Shown here: piece by piece, positions 7,284 to 16,220 of the stretch
How the letters are laid out: each line of letters opens with the position of its first letter
Numbering within the stretch: position 1 is the stretch's first letter
Source: RGIG6375 sp964472725
GTDB taxonomy: Bacteria; Bacillota; Clostridia; Oscillospirales; Oscillospiraceae
Direction of reading: 5' to 3'
Length of the DNA stretch: 19,424 nt
Assembly: GCA_964472725.1 (NCBI GenBank)
Contig: CAYYLZ010000034.1
Span: forward strand, 1-19,424
Position numbers and translations under genes: made by a program
The notes under the pieces: generated by a model
What the model was told of the DNA's origin: nothing
The model's database searches: none
What the model saw: the letters and a program-made list of their open reading frames with translations, nothing else

Positions 7284-8218
7284 GCGGAGAATTCAATCAC
7301 GTTTCCGTGATGCTGTGGGAGTGCATAGATGCGCTGGCTATAAAGCCGGACGGCATATACGTGGATGGCACCCTCGGCGCAGGCGGTCATTCCTATGAGA
7401 TAGCCAAAAGACTTACCGCAGGCGGCAGACTTATCTCCATCGACAGAGATATGAACGCCATTGAGCACGCAAGCCGCCGCCTTGAAGAATTCGCTGACCG
7501 CGTTACTTTCGTAAACAGCAATTTCGATGACATTGCCAATATACTGGACGAGCTTGGCATAGAAAAGGTGGACGGCATGCTCTTCGACCTGGGCGTTTCC
7601 TCGCCCCAGCTTGATGACGCGGCCCGCGGCTTCTCCTATATGGAGGACGCGCCCCTTGATATGAGAATGGACAAGTCCGCGCCCCTTACCGCTTATCAGG
7701 TGGTCAATGAATGGGACGAGGGCGAATTGAAAAGAATACTCTATGAATACGGCGAGGAGCGTTATTCGCCCCGCATCGCCGCGCAGATAGTTAAAAGAAG
7801 GGCTGTGAAGCCCATTGAGACCACGTTGGAGCTGGTGGACGTTATCAAATCCGCCATGCCTGCCGCGGCGCTCAGAGAAAAACAGCACCCCGCAAAACGC
7901 AGTTTTCAAGCTGTTCGCATATCCGTAAACGATGAGCTCGGAAGCATAGAACGTATGCTGGCCGATGCTCCCGACCGTCTTAACGAGGGTGGCAGACTGG
8001 CGATAATCAGTTTCCAGTCCCTTGAGGACAGAATGGTGAAGAACGCAATACGCAAAAGAGAAAAGGGCTGCACCTGCCCTTCGGAGTTCCCTGTGTGCGT
8101 ATGCGGCTTCGTGCAGACCATGAAGCCGGTGGGCAAGCCCATTACGGCAAGCGACGAAGAATTGACACGTAATCCCCGCGCCCGCAGCGCAAGATTGAGA
8201 GTGGCGGAGAGGGTGTAG
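7280..8218 (+). CDS. rsmH: 16S rRNA (cytosine1402-N4)-methyltransferase RsmH (MraW)
   Basis: This enzyme methylates N4 of C1402 in the ribosomal P site using SAM. Its 312 residues open with FNHVSVMLWECIDAL and the SAM loop DGTLGAGGHS (about 31-40). Then come SIDRDMNAI, NSNFDDI, GMLFDLGVSSPQLDDAARGF, PLDMRMD, YGEERYSPRIAAQIV, QAVRISVNDELGSIER, LAIISFQSLEDRMVKN and the C-terminal NPRARSARLRVAER, all family hallmarks. The start is the ATG inside the ATGA overlap with mraZ, with GAAGGAA nine bases upstream; a longer start at 7262 lies inside mraZ and adds nothing conserved. Confidence 0.96.
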   Translation: MSGEFNHVSVMLWECIDALAIKPDGIYVDGTLGAGGHSYEIAKRLTAGGRLISIDRDMNAIEHASRRLEEFADRVTFVNSNFDDIANILDELGIEKVDGMLFDLGVSSPQLDDAARGFSYMEDAPLDMRMDKSAPLTAYQVVNEWDEGELKRILYEYGEERYSPRIAAQIVKRRAVKPIETTLELVDVIKSAMPAAALREKQHPAKRSFQAVRISVNDELGSIERMLADAPDRLNEGGRLAIISFQSLEDRMVKNAIRKREKGCTCPSEFPVCVCGFVQTMKPVGKPITASDEELTRNPRARSARLRVAERV

Positions 8219-8250
8219 GATAAAGCCTGAAAAGGTTAAAGGAGCTTTTG

Positions 8251-8769
8251 ATGGACGTTAGATACAACGACGATCTGTATTTTGGCAGCAGACCTATATT
8301 GGGTTCTGCCGCGCCTCAGCTTGATGTTCCCCAGCCGGAAGTCACTGAGCGCCCCAAAGAACGGGTAAGCATACGCACCAAGACCAAGGCGGTCAGTCAG
8401 CAGGGTATCTCTCTGTTCGCCGTGGCGGGCTGGGCATGCATGATCGTTCTCGCTGTCGCGCTGCTGATGTCCTATATCGAACTCAACACTCTTGCGAACC
8501 AAAGTTATGAACTCAGAGAAGAGCTGGAGGTTCTGCAGATAGAGGAAACCAAACTGCAGATAGAATACGAAAGCACCTTCCGTCTTGACGAGGTTGAGGA
8601 ATACGCAACCAATATGCTTGGCATGGTGAGAGCCGGAAACGACCAGATAAAGTATCTGTCCAACCGTGCCGAGGACCAGGCTGTCATACTGGATACAAAC
8701 AACGTGGAAACCGGATTTTCTGCTTCGCTGAAGAGCCTTTTTACCACTATTGCAGAATATTTCAAGTAA
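8251..8769 (+). CDS. ftsL: FtsL-like cell-division protein (septum formation initiator type)
   Basis: This 172-residue bitopic protein sits where FtsL always sits, between rsmH and the division PBP. It has a hydrophilic cytoplasmic tail of about 52 residues, longer than in most FtsL, one membrane helix at about 53-75 (ISLFAVAGWACMIVLAVALL), and an outer coiled coil at about 76-112 rich in Leu/Glu (LREELEVLQIEETKLQIEYE). The motif VEEYATNMLGMVRA closes the conserved part. FtsL/DivIC sequences diverge quickly, so the name depends largely on position and topology. The start is ATG 8251, with AAAGGAG 6 bases upstream; a TTG one codon earlier is less likely. Confidence 0.85.
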   Translation: MDVRYNDDLYFGSRPILGSAAPQLDVPQPEVTERPKERVSIRTKTKAVSQQGISLFAVAGWACMIVLAVALLMSYIELNTLANQSYELREELEVLQIEETKLQIEYESTFRLDEVEEYATNMLGMVRAGNDQIKYLSNRAEDQAVILDTNNVETGFSASLKSLFTTIAEYFK

Positions 8770-8809
8770 TCGCCCTGTATAATGGTAAGGCAGCAGGAGG
8801 GCCGGGCGG

Positions 8810-11119
8810 ATGAAGAAGAAAAACAATATTATAAAAATGGAGATGCCCAATAAGGGCATGGTTGGCCGGACACTGTCGCTTATGGCGGTGTTCGGCATAG
8901 TTGCCTTTATAGTTCTTGTATTACAGCTCTATAAGGTGCAGATCGTGGACCATGAGCTCTACGAAAGCAACGCCGTTGAGCAGCAGGTGAGGGATACCAC
9001 CATCTCCGCAAACCGCGGCGCAATATATGACCGCAACATGAATACGCTGGCTATGAGCGCCACCGTAAGCACCGTTTATATAAGCCCCGCAGAGCTTATC
9101 ATGTACGAGGAAGAGGATCTGCGCGTCATGATATCCAGTCGCCTTTCGGAGATACTGGGCGTGGATTATGACAGCATTGAAGCAAAATGGCTGGATACCA
9201 AGTCCTGGTACAAGACCGTTGCGGTGAAGATAGAATCCGAACTGGCGGATCAGGTGCGTGAGTTCAAAAATGAATATGACCTGAAGAGCGTACATATCGT
9301 TCCCGATACCAAGCGCTATTATCCCAACGGCAACCTTGCCTCTCAGATCATCGGCTTCGTTGGTGTGGACAATACCGGTCTTGAGGGCATTGAAGCCGTT
9401 TACGACAAATATCTGCAGGGCACCAGCGGACGCATAGTTCGCGTCGCCAACGAAAAGGGCGTTGACCTGCCATATTCCGGCTATGAAAATTACTACGACG
9501 CCTCCGACGGTGACAGCCTTGTGCTTACCGTGGACGACCGTGTGCAGCATTATCTGGAGAAAAATCTGGCGCAGGCCATCGAGGACTATCAGGTTCAGGA
9601 CGGCGCCATGGGCATCGTCATGGAAGTCAAGACCGGCGCGGTGCTGGGTATGACCAGCCTGCCCAATTATGACCTGAACAACTACCTTGAGGTAAACGAG
9701 GAAACTCTTAGCAAAATTGCCGGACAGGGACTCAGCGAGAGCGAATATAACGACGCGGTCTATGACGCGCTGCTCAAGCAGTGGCGTAACCGCATTATTT
9801 CCGACTCCTACGAGCCCGGCTCCACCTTCAAGATAATCACCCTTGCCATGGGCCTTGAAGAGGGCGCGGTAACGGAAAACGACTCCTTCTTCTGTGACGG
9901 TACCGTAATGGTTAAGGGTCGTGCCGAGCCTATTCACTGCTGGAGCCGTGACGGTCACGGTCAGCAGAGCCTCGCCGAGGCGGCGCAGCATTCCTGTAAC
10001 CCCGCCTTCGTAGATATCGCCCTCAAGGTGGGCGCGGAAAAGTTCTACGACTATATCGAGGCCTTCGGCTTCTTTGACAGCACCGGAATCGACCTTTACG
10101 GTGAGGGCAGCAGTATATGGTGGACCGAGGACGTATTCGAGGATCGCAACAACCACTCTCAGTTGGCTGCGGCGGCCTTCGGTCAGACCTTTACCATCAC
10201 CCCTCTGCAGCTTATTACAGCCGTATCCGCGGTAGCCAACGGCGGCTACCTTATGGAGCCTTACGTGGTAAGCAAGGTTCTTGACTCCGAGGGCAACGTG
10301 GTGGAAAATCACGAGCCCACCGTTCTGCGGCAGGTTATCAGCGAAGAAACCTCTGAGCGTGCCTGCAAGATACTTGAAACCGTTGTCGGCAGCCCCGGCG
10401 GCACCGGAAAGAACGCCTACGTTGCCGGTTATCGCGTAGCCGGTAAGACCGGTACCTCCACCGATACCATCACCGAGGCAGAGACCGGTAAGAAGGAATA
10501 CATGGTATCCTTCGTTGGCTTCGCTCCCGCCGACGACCCCGAAATAGCGGTTCTTGTTATTCTTGATAATCCCAGCAATGAGTCCGGCATATACCCCAGC
10601 GGCGGCGTTATGGCGGCTCCCGTAGTGGGCAACATAATGTATGACGTTCTGCCTTACCTCGGCGTTGAGCCTGAACTGGGTATTGACGGCGAAAGCGGCG
10701 TTTACGAGGTCAAGGTGCCCAACGTAAAGACCTACACCGTCGCCGAAGCAACGGAAACCATGGAAGGCCTTGGTTTCAAGGTCAAGGTAGTAGGCAGCGG
10801 CAACACGGTCACCGATCAGGCACCTCTTGCCAACGTATCCGTCGCACCCAACTCCACCGTTATAATCTACGCCGGCGAGGATAAGCCGGATAAGACCATC
10901 AAGGTGGAAACCCTTAACGGCATGAGCTATCGTCAGGCCAAGGCGGTTCTTGAGCAGGACGGCCTGTTTATCCGAAGCATGGGCGTTCCTCCATCCGAAG
11001 CGCTTACCATCGTAGTTGCCAGCCAGAGCATATCCCCCGGCAGCGAGGTGGCCTACGGCACCGTTATTCAGGTAACGCTGATAGATAACGACTCGTCCAT
11101 CATGGAGGGCGCGGGTTGA
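8810..11119 (+). CDS. ftsI: Class B penicillin-binding protein with PASTA domains (FtsI/SpoVD type transpeptidase)
   Basis: This 769-residue septal DD-transpeptidase cross-links peptidoglycan made by FtsW. It has a short cytoplasmic tail, a membrane anchor at about 20-44, and the PBP dimerisation domain starting at RGAIYDRNMNTLAMSA. The transpeptidase domain carries the SxxK motif at Ser338 (GSTFKI), SxN at Ser395 (SCN) and KTG at Lys546 (AGKTGTS). Two PASTA domains follow at about 636-695 (VPNVKTYTVAEATETMEGLG) and 698-765. In Clostridia this architecture is shared by vegetative FtsI/PBP2B and sporulation SpoVD. A single copy in this cluster often serves division, but the two cannot be told apart here. 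A GGAGG lies 9 bases before the ATG. Confidence 0.93.
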   Translation: MKKKNNIIKMEMPNKGMVGRTLSLMAVFGIVAFIVLVLQLYKVQIVDHELYESNAVEQQVRDTTISANRGAIYDRNMNTLAMSATVSTVYISPAELIMYEEEDLRVMISSRLSEILGVDYDSIEAKWLDTKSWYKTVAVKIESELADQVREFKNEYDLKSVHIVPDTKRYYPNGNLASQIIGFVGVDNTGLEGIEAVYDKYLQGTSGRIVRVANEKGVDLPYSGYENYYDASDGDSLVLTVDDRVQHYLEKNLAQAIEDYQVQDGAMGIVMEVKTGAVLGMTSLPNYDLNNYLEVNEETLSKIAGQGLSESEYNDAVYDALLKQWRNRIISDSYEPGSTFKIITLAMGLEEGAVTENDSFFCDGTVMVKGRAEPIHCWSRDGHGQQSLAEAAQHSCNPAFVDIALKVGAEKFYDYIEAFGFFDSTGIDLYGEGSSIWWTEDVFEDRNNHSQLAAAAFGQTFTITPLQLITAVSAVANGGYLMEPYVVSKVLDSEGNVVENHEPTVLRQVISEETSERACKILETVVGSPGGTGKNAYVAGYRVAGKTGTSTDTITEAETGKKEYMVSFVGFAPADDPEIAVLVILDNPSNESGIYPSGGVMAAPVVGNIMYDVLPYLGVEPELGIDGESGVYEVKVPNVKTYTVAEATETMEGLGFKVKVVGSGNTVTDQAPLANVSVAPNSTVIIYAGEDKPDKTIKVETLNGMSYRQAKAVLEQDGLFIRSMGVPPSEALTIVVASQSISPGSEVAYGTVIQVTLIDNDSSIMEGAG

Positions 11120-11322
11120 TTTTTGTAACCACTGCTTAAGTCCCGTGGCGGCGGCCAAGCGGATAATTGTTCCGCCAAACACCCTCAAAATGCTCGCAAT
11201 ACACAAAGTATTCCCTGCGCTTTTTTGGGCGTTTGACAAAAAATTCTCTCGCCCGCCCACTCCCCGCGACATAATCAGCGGTTACTTGGGAACATAAAAT
11301 TTAGTCTAAAGTAGGTTTGAGA
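11120..11322. other. 203-bp noncoding gap between ftsI/spoVD and murE, possible inserted repeat
   Basis: This is the longest gap inside an otherwise tightly packed cluster. It contains a short hairpin (GCGGA at 11159, TCCGC at 11171), a looser pair GGGCG 11227 / CGCCC 11250 and a stray TTGACA at 11233 with no -10 at proper spacing. No T-tract terminator follows either stem. I found no gene or convincing promoter in it. Confidence 0.5.
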
Positions 11323-12771
11323 ATGAAACTTACCGAGCTTCTCGAAGGAATTGAAATAATTGAAACCAACGCGGATATGTCTGCCGATGTGACGGACGTA
11401 TGCTGCGATTCCCGCAAGGCGTGGGAGGGCTGCCTGTTCGTGGCTGTTGAGGGCTACGAAACCGACGGCCATAAGTATATTCCCTCCGCACTCGATAAGG
11501 GTGCTTCCGCCGTCCTTTGCAGGGTGAAGCCGGAGCGGGAATGCGCCTATATACTCTGCGACGATACCCGCCGCGCGCTGGCGCTGGTTTCCGCCAACTT
11601 TTTCCGCAGACCCGCCGATAAGATGGCCATGATAGGCGTCACCGGCACCAACGGAAAGACCACTACCACCAACCTCGTCAAGGAAATGTATGAGGCCCTT
11701 TCCGGCAACAGCTCCGGTCTTATCGGCACAAACCGCAACATGATAGGAGATACCGCCATAGATACCGAGCGCACCACTCCCGAGTCTCGGGATTTGCAGG
11801 AGCTTTTCGCGCAGATGGCGGAGGCGGGCTGTAAGGCGGCTATAATGGAGGTTTCCTCCCATTCCCTGTACCTTGACCGCGTGGCGGGAATAAAGTACCG
11901 GGTGGGCGCTTTCACCAATCTCACTCAAGATCACCTCGATTTCCACGAAACCATGGAAAACTACTGCGACGCAAAGGCCATACTTTTCCGCAGCTGTGAG
12001 GTTGGCGTGGTCAACGCGGACGATGAGTGGACTTCTCGCCTTATAAAAGACGCCGACTGCCGCATCATCAGCTATTCTGCAAAAGAAAAGGGCGGAGACC
12101 TTTATGCGTCTGATATTTGCTACTTCCCTGACAAGGTCAGCTTCACCGCCAATTACGGCGGCGAGAGCGTGCCTGCGGTGATAAATATTCCCGGCAGATT
12201 TTCCGTTTATAACGCCCTTACCGCGCTGGGCTGTATTCTTGCGCTGGGCTTCGGTCTTAAGAAGGCTGCTGCGGCGCTGGCTGAGTGCCACGGCGTACAG
12301 GGCAGGGTGGAGGTAGTGCCTACCGGGCGGGACTTCACCATACTCATAGATTATGCCCATACTCCCGACGGCATAGAAAACGTACTCCGAGCCGTTAAGG
12401 AAACAGCGGCGGGACGAGTAGGAATACTCTTCGGCTGCGGCGGCGACCGCGACCGTACCAAGAGACCCAAGATGGGCGCTATAAGCGCCGAACTGGCGGA
12501 TTACATGATAATCACCTCCGATAATCCCAGAACGGAAGACCCGGAGGACATAATCGCCGATATTCTTGAGGGCATAAAAGATACAAAAACGCCCTACGTT
12601 GTTATAACGGACAGGCGCGAGGCCATAAAATATGCCATAGAGCATGCCGAAAAGGACGATGCGATCATTCTTGCCGGCAAAGGTCACGAAACCTATCAGA
12701 TAGTGGGTAAAACCAAGTACCACATGGACGAGCGGGAAATCGTGGCAGATGTGCTCGGGGCACAAATCTGA
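11323..12771 (+). CDS. murE: UDP-MurNAc-tripeptide synthetase MurE (meso-DAP-adding type)
   Basis: This ATP-dependent ligase adds the third amino acid to UDP-MurNAc-L-Ala-D-Glu in the cytoplasm. Its 482 residues include the P-loop GVTGTNGKTTTTN (Gly108-Thr113), TTPESRDLQELF, IMEVSSHSL, FTNLTQDHLDFHETMENY, the carbamylated-lysine region YCDAKAILF, IDYAHTPDGIENVL, FGCGGDRDRTKRP and DNPRTEDP (Asp400-Arg403). DNPR is the signature of meso-DAP-adding MurE, whereas lysine-adding enzymes have a different residue there, so the wall is inferred to be meso-DAP type. The start is ATG 11323 (a TTG two codons earlier is possible); the ribosome site AGTAGG is weak. It follows the odd 203-bp gap. Confidence 0.95.
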   Translation: MKLTELLEGIEIIETNADMSADVTDVCCDSRKAWEGCLFVAVEGYETDGHKYIPSALDKGASAVLCRVKPERECAYILCDDTRRALALVSANFFRRPADKMAMIGVTGTNGKTTTTNLVKEMYEALSGNSSGLIGTNRNMIGDTAIDTERTTPESRDLQELFAQMAEAGCKAAIMEVSSHSLYLDRVAGIKYRVGAFTNLTQDHLDFHETMENYCDAKAILFRSCEVGVVNADDEWTSRLIKDADCRIISYSAKEKGGDLYASDICYFPDKVSFTANYGGESVPAVINIPGRFSVYNALTALGCILALGFGLKKAAAALAECHGVQGRVEVVPTGRDFTILIDYAHTPDGIENVLRAVKETAAGRVGILFGCGGDRDRTKRPKMGAISAELADYMIITSDNPRTEDPEDIIADILEGIKDTKTPYVVITDRREAIKYAIEHAEKDDAIILAGKGHETYQIVGKTKYHMDEREIVADVLGAQI

Positions 12772-12788
12772 AAATTGGGGTTATACAA

Positions 12789-13781
12789 ATGACTGCAGAT
12801 ATTATCATATCCTTTGCCATATCCTTTGTAATCACAGTGGCGCTGGGCTTTATACTCATTCCCGTGCTCCGCAGCCTTAAGGCGGGTCAGAGCATCAAGC
12901 GCGATGGCCCTATATGGCACATCAGCAAGGAAGGTACTCCCACAATGGGCGGCTTCATGTTCATAATCGCCATGCTGGCGGTCACCGTTATTTTTGCCAT
13001 TCGCTACAAGGACAGCGGCGGCGCGGTGCTGGCGGCAATGTTCGTCTTCGCTCTGGTGTACGGCATAATCGGCTTTATCGACGACTTTACCAAGATCCGT
13101 CATAAGGGTAATCAGGGTCTTACCGCGCTGCAGAAGTTCCTGCTTCAGCTGGTGGTTGCAGTGGCCTTTGTGCTGCTGCTCAGATACCTTGGCTATCTCA
13201 CGCCCAATCTGTATATCCCCTTTGCCAACGTAACTATTCCCCTGCCCGAGGTGGTATACCTTATCTTCGCCGCCTTTGTTATCGTGGGCTGCGTCAACTC
13301 CGTCAACCTGACCGACGGCGTGGACGGCCTCGTCAGCGGCGTAAGCATTCCCGTGGCGCTGTTCTTCATTGCTGCCGCGTGGATGTGGGGTATGGAGGTT
13401 CAGGGTATCTTCGCCGCCTCTCTTCTTGGCGGACTGGCGGGCTTCCTTGTTTTCAATTTCAATCCCGCAAAGGTGTTCATGGGCGATACCGGCTCCCTGT
13501 TTTTGGGCGGCGCGGTCTGCGGCATGGCCTTCGCGCTGGATATGCCTCTTATCCTTGTGCCGCTGGGTATCGTGTACATAGCCGAGACCCTTTCGGACAT
13601 CATTCAGGTCGCCTACTTCAAGGCAACTCACGGCAAGCGCTTCTTCAAGATGGCGCCCCTGCATCATCATTTTGAGAAATGCGGCTGGAGCGAGAAAAAG
13701 GTTTTCGCGGTGTTCACCACCGTGTCCCTTATCTCCGCCGTAATTTCCATGCTCGGAGTAATGAACCGCTACGGTTTCTGA
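12789..13781 (+). CDS. mraY: Phospho-MurNAc-pentapeptide transferase MraY
   Basis: This integral membrane enzyme attaches phospho-MurNAc-pentapeptide to undecaprenyl phosphate, making lipid I. The 330 residues form about ten membrane helices. Visible signatures are SIKRDGPIWHISKEGTPTMG, the aspartate pair FIDDFTKIRHKGNQGL (Asp98/Asp99), VNLTDGVDGLVSG, MGDTGSLFLGG and the cytoplasmic histidine loop APLHHHFEKCGWSE. The start is ATG 12789, 17 bases after murE, with only a modest GGGG ribosome site. murF, which commonly lies between murE and mraY, is missing. Confidence 0.96.
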   Translation: MTADIIISFAISFVITVALGFILIPVLRSLKAGQSIKRDGPIWHISKEGTPTMGGFMFIIAMLAVTVIFAIRYKDSGGAVLAAMFVFALVYGIIGFIDDFTKIRHKGNQGLTALQKFLLQLVVAVAFVLLLRYLGYLTPNLYIPFANVTIPLPEVVYLIFAAFVIVGCVNSVNLTDGVDGLVSGVSIPVALFFIAAAWMWGMEVQGIFAASLLGGLAGFLVFNFNPAKVFMGDTGSLFLGGAVCGMAFALDMPLILVPLGIVYIAETLSDIIQVAYFKATHGKRFFKMAPLHHHFEKCGWSEKKVFAVFTTVSLISAVISMLGVMNRYGF

Positions 13782-13838
13782 TACATAGTTGGCAGCGAAT
13801 GAACAGGCCGCTGCCGTATAACGAAAGGAGGGCAAGGC
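13782..13838 (+). other. mraY-ftsW spacer with a small hairpin, where murD is usually found
   Basis: The 57-base spacer contains GGCAGC (13791-13796) and GCTGCC (13810-13815), a 6-bp stem with a 13-base loop, followed by the strong ftsW ribosome site AAAGGAGG. There is no T tract, so it is not a terminator. No trace of murD coding sequence is visible. Confidence 0.5.
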
Positions 13839-15026
13839 ATGGCTCAGGAATATGATTTTCCCAAAAACTACGGCAAGGGAGACGGCGAGACCGCCAAGGA
13901 AAATGACCTTCGGGATTACAGCGAATCCCGCTTTATAAACCGCGGACGCATGGATCTTCCGTTCCTTGTGCTGACTATACTGATACTCACTATCGGTGTT
14001 ATCATGGTTTTTTCAGCCAGCTTTGCCCGCTCGTACTATGAAACGGGCAACGCAGCCGGCGTTTTCCTGCGTCAGCTTTTCTTCGCGGTAGCAGGCGTTG
14101 CGCTGATGGTAGTTGCCTCCCGAGTAAAGCCCAAGACTATACGCAGATATTCAAGACTGCTTATGATAGTTTCCGTTGGCCTGCTGGCACTGGTTCTTAT
14201 CATCGGCGTTATCGGCGGTGGTTCGAGAAGATGGATCGACCTTGGCTTCACCACCTTCCAACCCTCGGAGATAACCAAGCTGGCGGTAATCCTTTACTTT
14301 GCCTCAATGGCCTGCCGATATAAGGACGACATGAAGACCTGGAAGTACGGCATAATGCCATTCGGCTTCTGGCTGGGCATCATCGTTGTTCTGCTGGGTC
14401 TTGAGCCTCACTTCTCCGCTATAATAATTATTTGTATCGTCGGAGGCATTATGATGTACTCCGGCGGCTCCAGTATAAAGCATCTGGCGCTCATCGTTAT
14501 CGTTGGCGGCGGCCTGCTCCTGCTGATACTGCTCACCGGCGGCTATACCTCCGAGCGTATTGCCGCATGGCGCGACCCCATGTCCGAAAAGCTGGGCGAC
14601 GGCTGGCAGATAGTCCAGTCTCTTTACGCCGTCGGTTCCGGCGGTCTGCTGGGTCTTGGTCTTGGACAGAGTATACAGAAGCACATGTATCTCCCTGAAG
14701 AGCATAACGACTACATCTTCGCCATAGTCTGCGAGGAACTTGGCTTTGTGGGCGCGGTTCTTATCCTGCTGCTCTTTGCCCTGCTTATTATCCGCGGCTA
14801 TTGGCTGGCTCTTCATACGCGGGACAGATACAGCTCCCTTATAGTAATAGGTATAATAACGCTGCTTGCCGTTCAGGTGTTCCTTAACGTAGCCGTTGTT
14901 ACAAACCTTATCCCCAGTACCGGTATATCCCTGCCCTTCTTCAGCTACGGCGGCACGGCGCTGCTGATGCAGATGGCGGAAATGGGTATCGTGCTGGGCG
15001 TTTCGAGAAATATTGACGACAAGTGA
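13839..15026 (+). CDS. ftsW: Septal peptidoglycan glycosyltransferase FtsW (SEDS family)
   Basis: This SEDS protein polymerises lipid II into glycan strands with its partner class B PBP encoded upstream. Of 395 residues, the first ~38 are a charged cytoplasmic tail. About ten membrane helices follow, starting MDLPFLVLTILILTIGVIMV. SEDS marks include FSASFARSYY, GGGSRRWIDLGFTTFQPSE, GDGWQIVQSLYAVGSGGLLG, the extracellular loop LPEEHNDYIFAIVCEELGF with Asp291 at the position of the catalytic aspartate, and ISLPFFSYGGTALL near the end. The PSE and YGG motifs fit FtsW/RodA; the dcw location favours FtsW. AAAGGAGG lies 7 bases before the ATG. Confidence 0.95.
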   Translation: MAQEYDFPKNYGKGDGETAKENDLRDYSESRFINRGRMDLPFLVLTILILTIGVIMVFSASFARSYYETGNAAGVFLRQLFFAVAGVALMVVASRVKPKTIRRYSRLLMIVSVGLLALVLIIGVIGGGSRRWIDLGFTTFQPSEITKLAVILYFASMACRYKDDMKTWKYGIMPFGFWLGIIVVLLGLEPHFSAIIIICIVGGIMMYSGGSSIKHLALIVIVGGGLLLLILLTGGYTSERIAAWRDPMSEKLGDGWQIVQSLYAVGSGGLLGLGLGQSIQKHMYLPEEHNDYIFAIVCEELGFVGAVLILLLFALLIIRGYWLALHTRDRYSSLIVIGIITLLAVQVFLNVAVVTNLIPSTGISLPFFSYGGTALLMQMAEMGIVLGVSRNIDDK

Positions 15027-15036
15027 GGTATAACAA

Positions 15037-16161
15037 GTGAAATTCATGTTTGTCTGCGGCGGTACCGCCGGTCATATATATCCGGCTATATCCGTGGCCG
15101 ACAGGCTGCGGGACAAAATTCCCGGAGCGGAATTTCTCTTTGTGGGTGTAGAGGGCAATATGGAAACGGAGCTTGTGCCCCGAGAGGGCTATCCCATCGA
15201 TACTCTTGTCGTTTCCGGATTGCGCCGCAGTCTGACCCCCTCCAATATATTGTATAATATCCGCAGCCTTTACCGCACCGAGTGCGCATTCGTAAAGGCG
15301 AAGAAAATAATCAAGGAATTCAAGCCCGACGCGGTGCTGGGTACAGGCGGCTATGTGTGCTATCCCGTTATCCGCGCTGCCCGTGCGCTGGGTATACCTA
15401 CGCTTATCCATGAGTCCAACGCATATCCCGGCCTTACCACTAAAATGCTGGAAAAGTACGCCGACAGAATTATGGTCGGCTTCGAGGAAAGCCGTGGCTA
15501 TTATAAAGAGCCGGAGAAAATCACCGTTACCGGCACCCCCGTCCGCAGCGGCTTTGTGGGCATGAGCAGGGCGGAGGCCAAGCGTGAGATAGGCTATACC
15601 GACGATAAACCGCTGGTACTTTCCTTCTGGGGCTCTTTGGGAGCATCACGCATGAACGAGTATACTGCGGAGATAATCGCGATGAACGAAAAAGAGGGCG
15701 CTTTCCGCCATATCCACGCCACAGGCGGCGGGGAAGAGGGCGCGGCGCGCATGGCCGGACTTCTTGAGAAGAACGGCGTGGGCGAGCTTAAGTATACCGA
15801 GGTGCGCCCGTTCATCTATAATATGCCGGTGCTCATGGCGGCGGCTGATGTGGTAATGTGCCGCTCCGGCGCGTCCACGCTGGCAGAGCTTACCGCCACG
15901 GGAACCCCCACCGTGCAGATACCCTCTAAAAACGTAACCAATAATCATCAGGAGAAAAACGCCCGCGTCCTCGAAAAGCAGGGCGGCGCGGTTGTCATAA
16001 CCGAGGCGGAATGCTCCGCGGAGAAGATTTATTCCGAGCTTTGCCGTTGCGCCAACGATTCGGCGCGGCTGAAGGCAATGTCAAGGGCGATGCTGGAAAT
16101 GGGCCGCCCCGAGGCCGTAGAAAACATCACGGAGGCCGTGCTCTCACTGGTGAAAAAGTAA
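15037..16161 (+). CDS. murG: UDP-GlcNAc:lipid I N-acetylglucosaminyltransferase MurG
   Basis: This GT28 glycosyltransferase adds GlcNAc to lipid I on the inner membrane face, giving lipid II. Its 374 residues show the N-terminal GGTAGHIYPA loop (about 8-17), VLGTGGYVCYPVIRAA, IHESNAYPGLTTKML, and in the donor domain FWGSLGASRMNE, HATGGGEE, MAAADVVMCRSGASTLAELT and PSKNVTNNHQEKNARVLE. The usual GGSxGA turn reads WGSLGA here, a mild deviation. The start is GTG 15037, because the Gly-rich loop must lie a few residues from the N-terminus. Its GAGG ribosome site overlaps the ftsW stop, 10 bases separating the two frames. Confidence 0.95.
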   Translation: MKFMFVCGGTAGHIYPAISVADRLRDKIPGAEFLFVGVEGNMETELVPREGYPIDTLVVSGLRRSLTPSNILYNIRSLYRTECAFVKAKKIIKEFKPDAVLGTGGYVCYPVIRAARALGIPTLIHESNAYPGLTTKMLEKYADRIMVGFEESRGYYKEPEKITVTGTPVRSGFVGMSRAEAKREIGYTDDKPLVLSFWGSLGASRMNEYTAEIIAMNEKEGAFRHIHATGGGEEGAARMAGLLEKNGVGELKYTEVRPFIYNMPVLMAAADVVMCRSGASTLAELTATGTPTVQIPSKNVTNNHQEKNARVLEKQGGAVVITEAECSAEKIYSELCRCANDSARLKAMSRAMLEMGRPEAVENITEAVLSLVKK

Positions 16162-16172
16162 CTCCCACAGGA

Positions 16173-16215
16173 CTTTCGGCATAGTATGGCGCATAAAACG
16201 CTATTATGCCGGAGG
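16173..16215 (+). promoter_or_regulatory. Long RNA hairpin burying the murA ribosome-binding site
   Basis: Bases 16173-16186 (ctttcggcatagta) pair with 16202-16215 (tattatgccggagg) through 14 consecutive pairs, three of them G-U. After a 2-base bulge, GCG (16189-16191) pairs with CGC (16199-16201) around the loop CATAAAA. The 3' arm includes the whole GGAGG (16211-16215) that serves murA. There is no T tract after it, so termination is unlikely. The stem is read directly from the sequence; a regulatory role is inferred. Confidence 0.7.
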
Positions 16216-16220
16216 TTAAA

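Noticed and set aside
8750..8783. Internal promoter before ftsI/spoVD (TATAAT at 8778)
   Set aside because: The -10 is perfect, but the nearest -35-like word TTGCAG (8750) is 22 bases away and the extended -10 TGn is not correctly placed.
8921..11272. A 783-codon open frame on the minus strand opposite ftsI/spoVD
   Set aside because: It is a shadow of the real gene caused by codon bias; its protein is low-complexity Gly/Ala/His/Val-rich with no recognisable domain, and no promoter or ribosome site was seen.
11275..15047. Long minus-strand frames opposite murE, mraY and ftsW
   Set aside because: They mirror well-conserved plus-strand genes and have no family signatures of their own.
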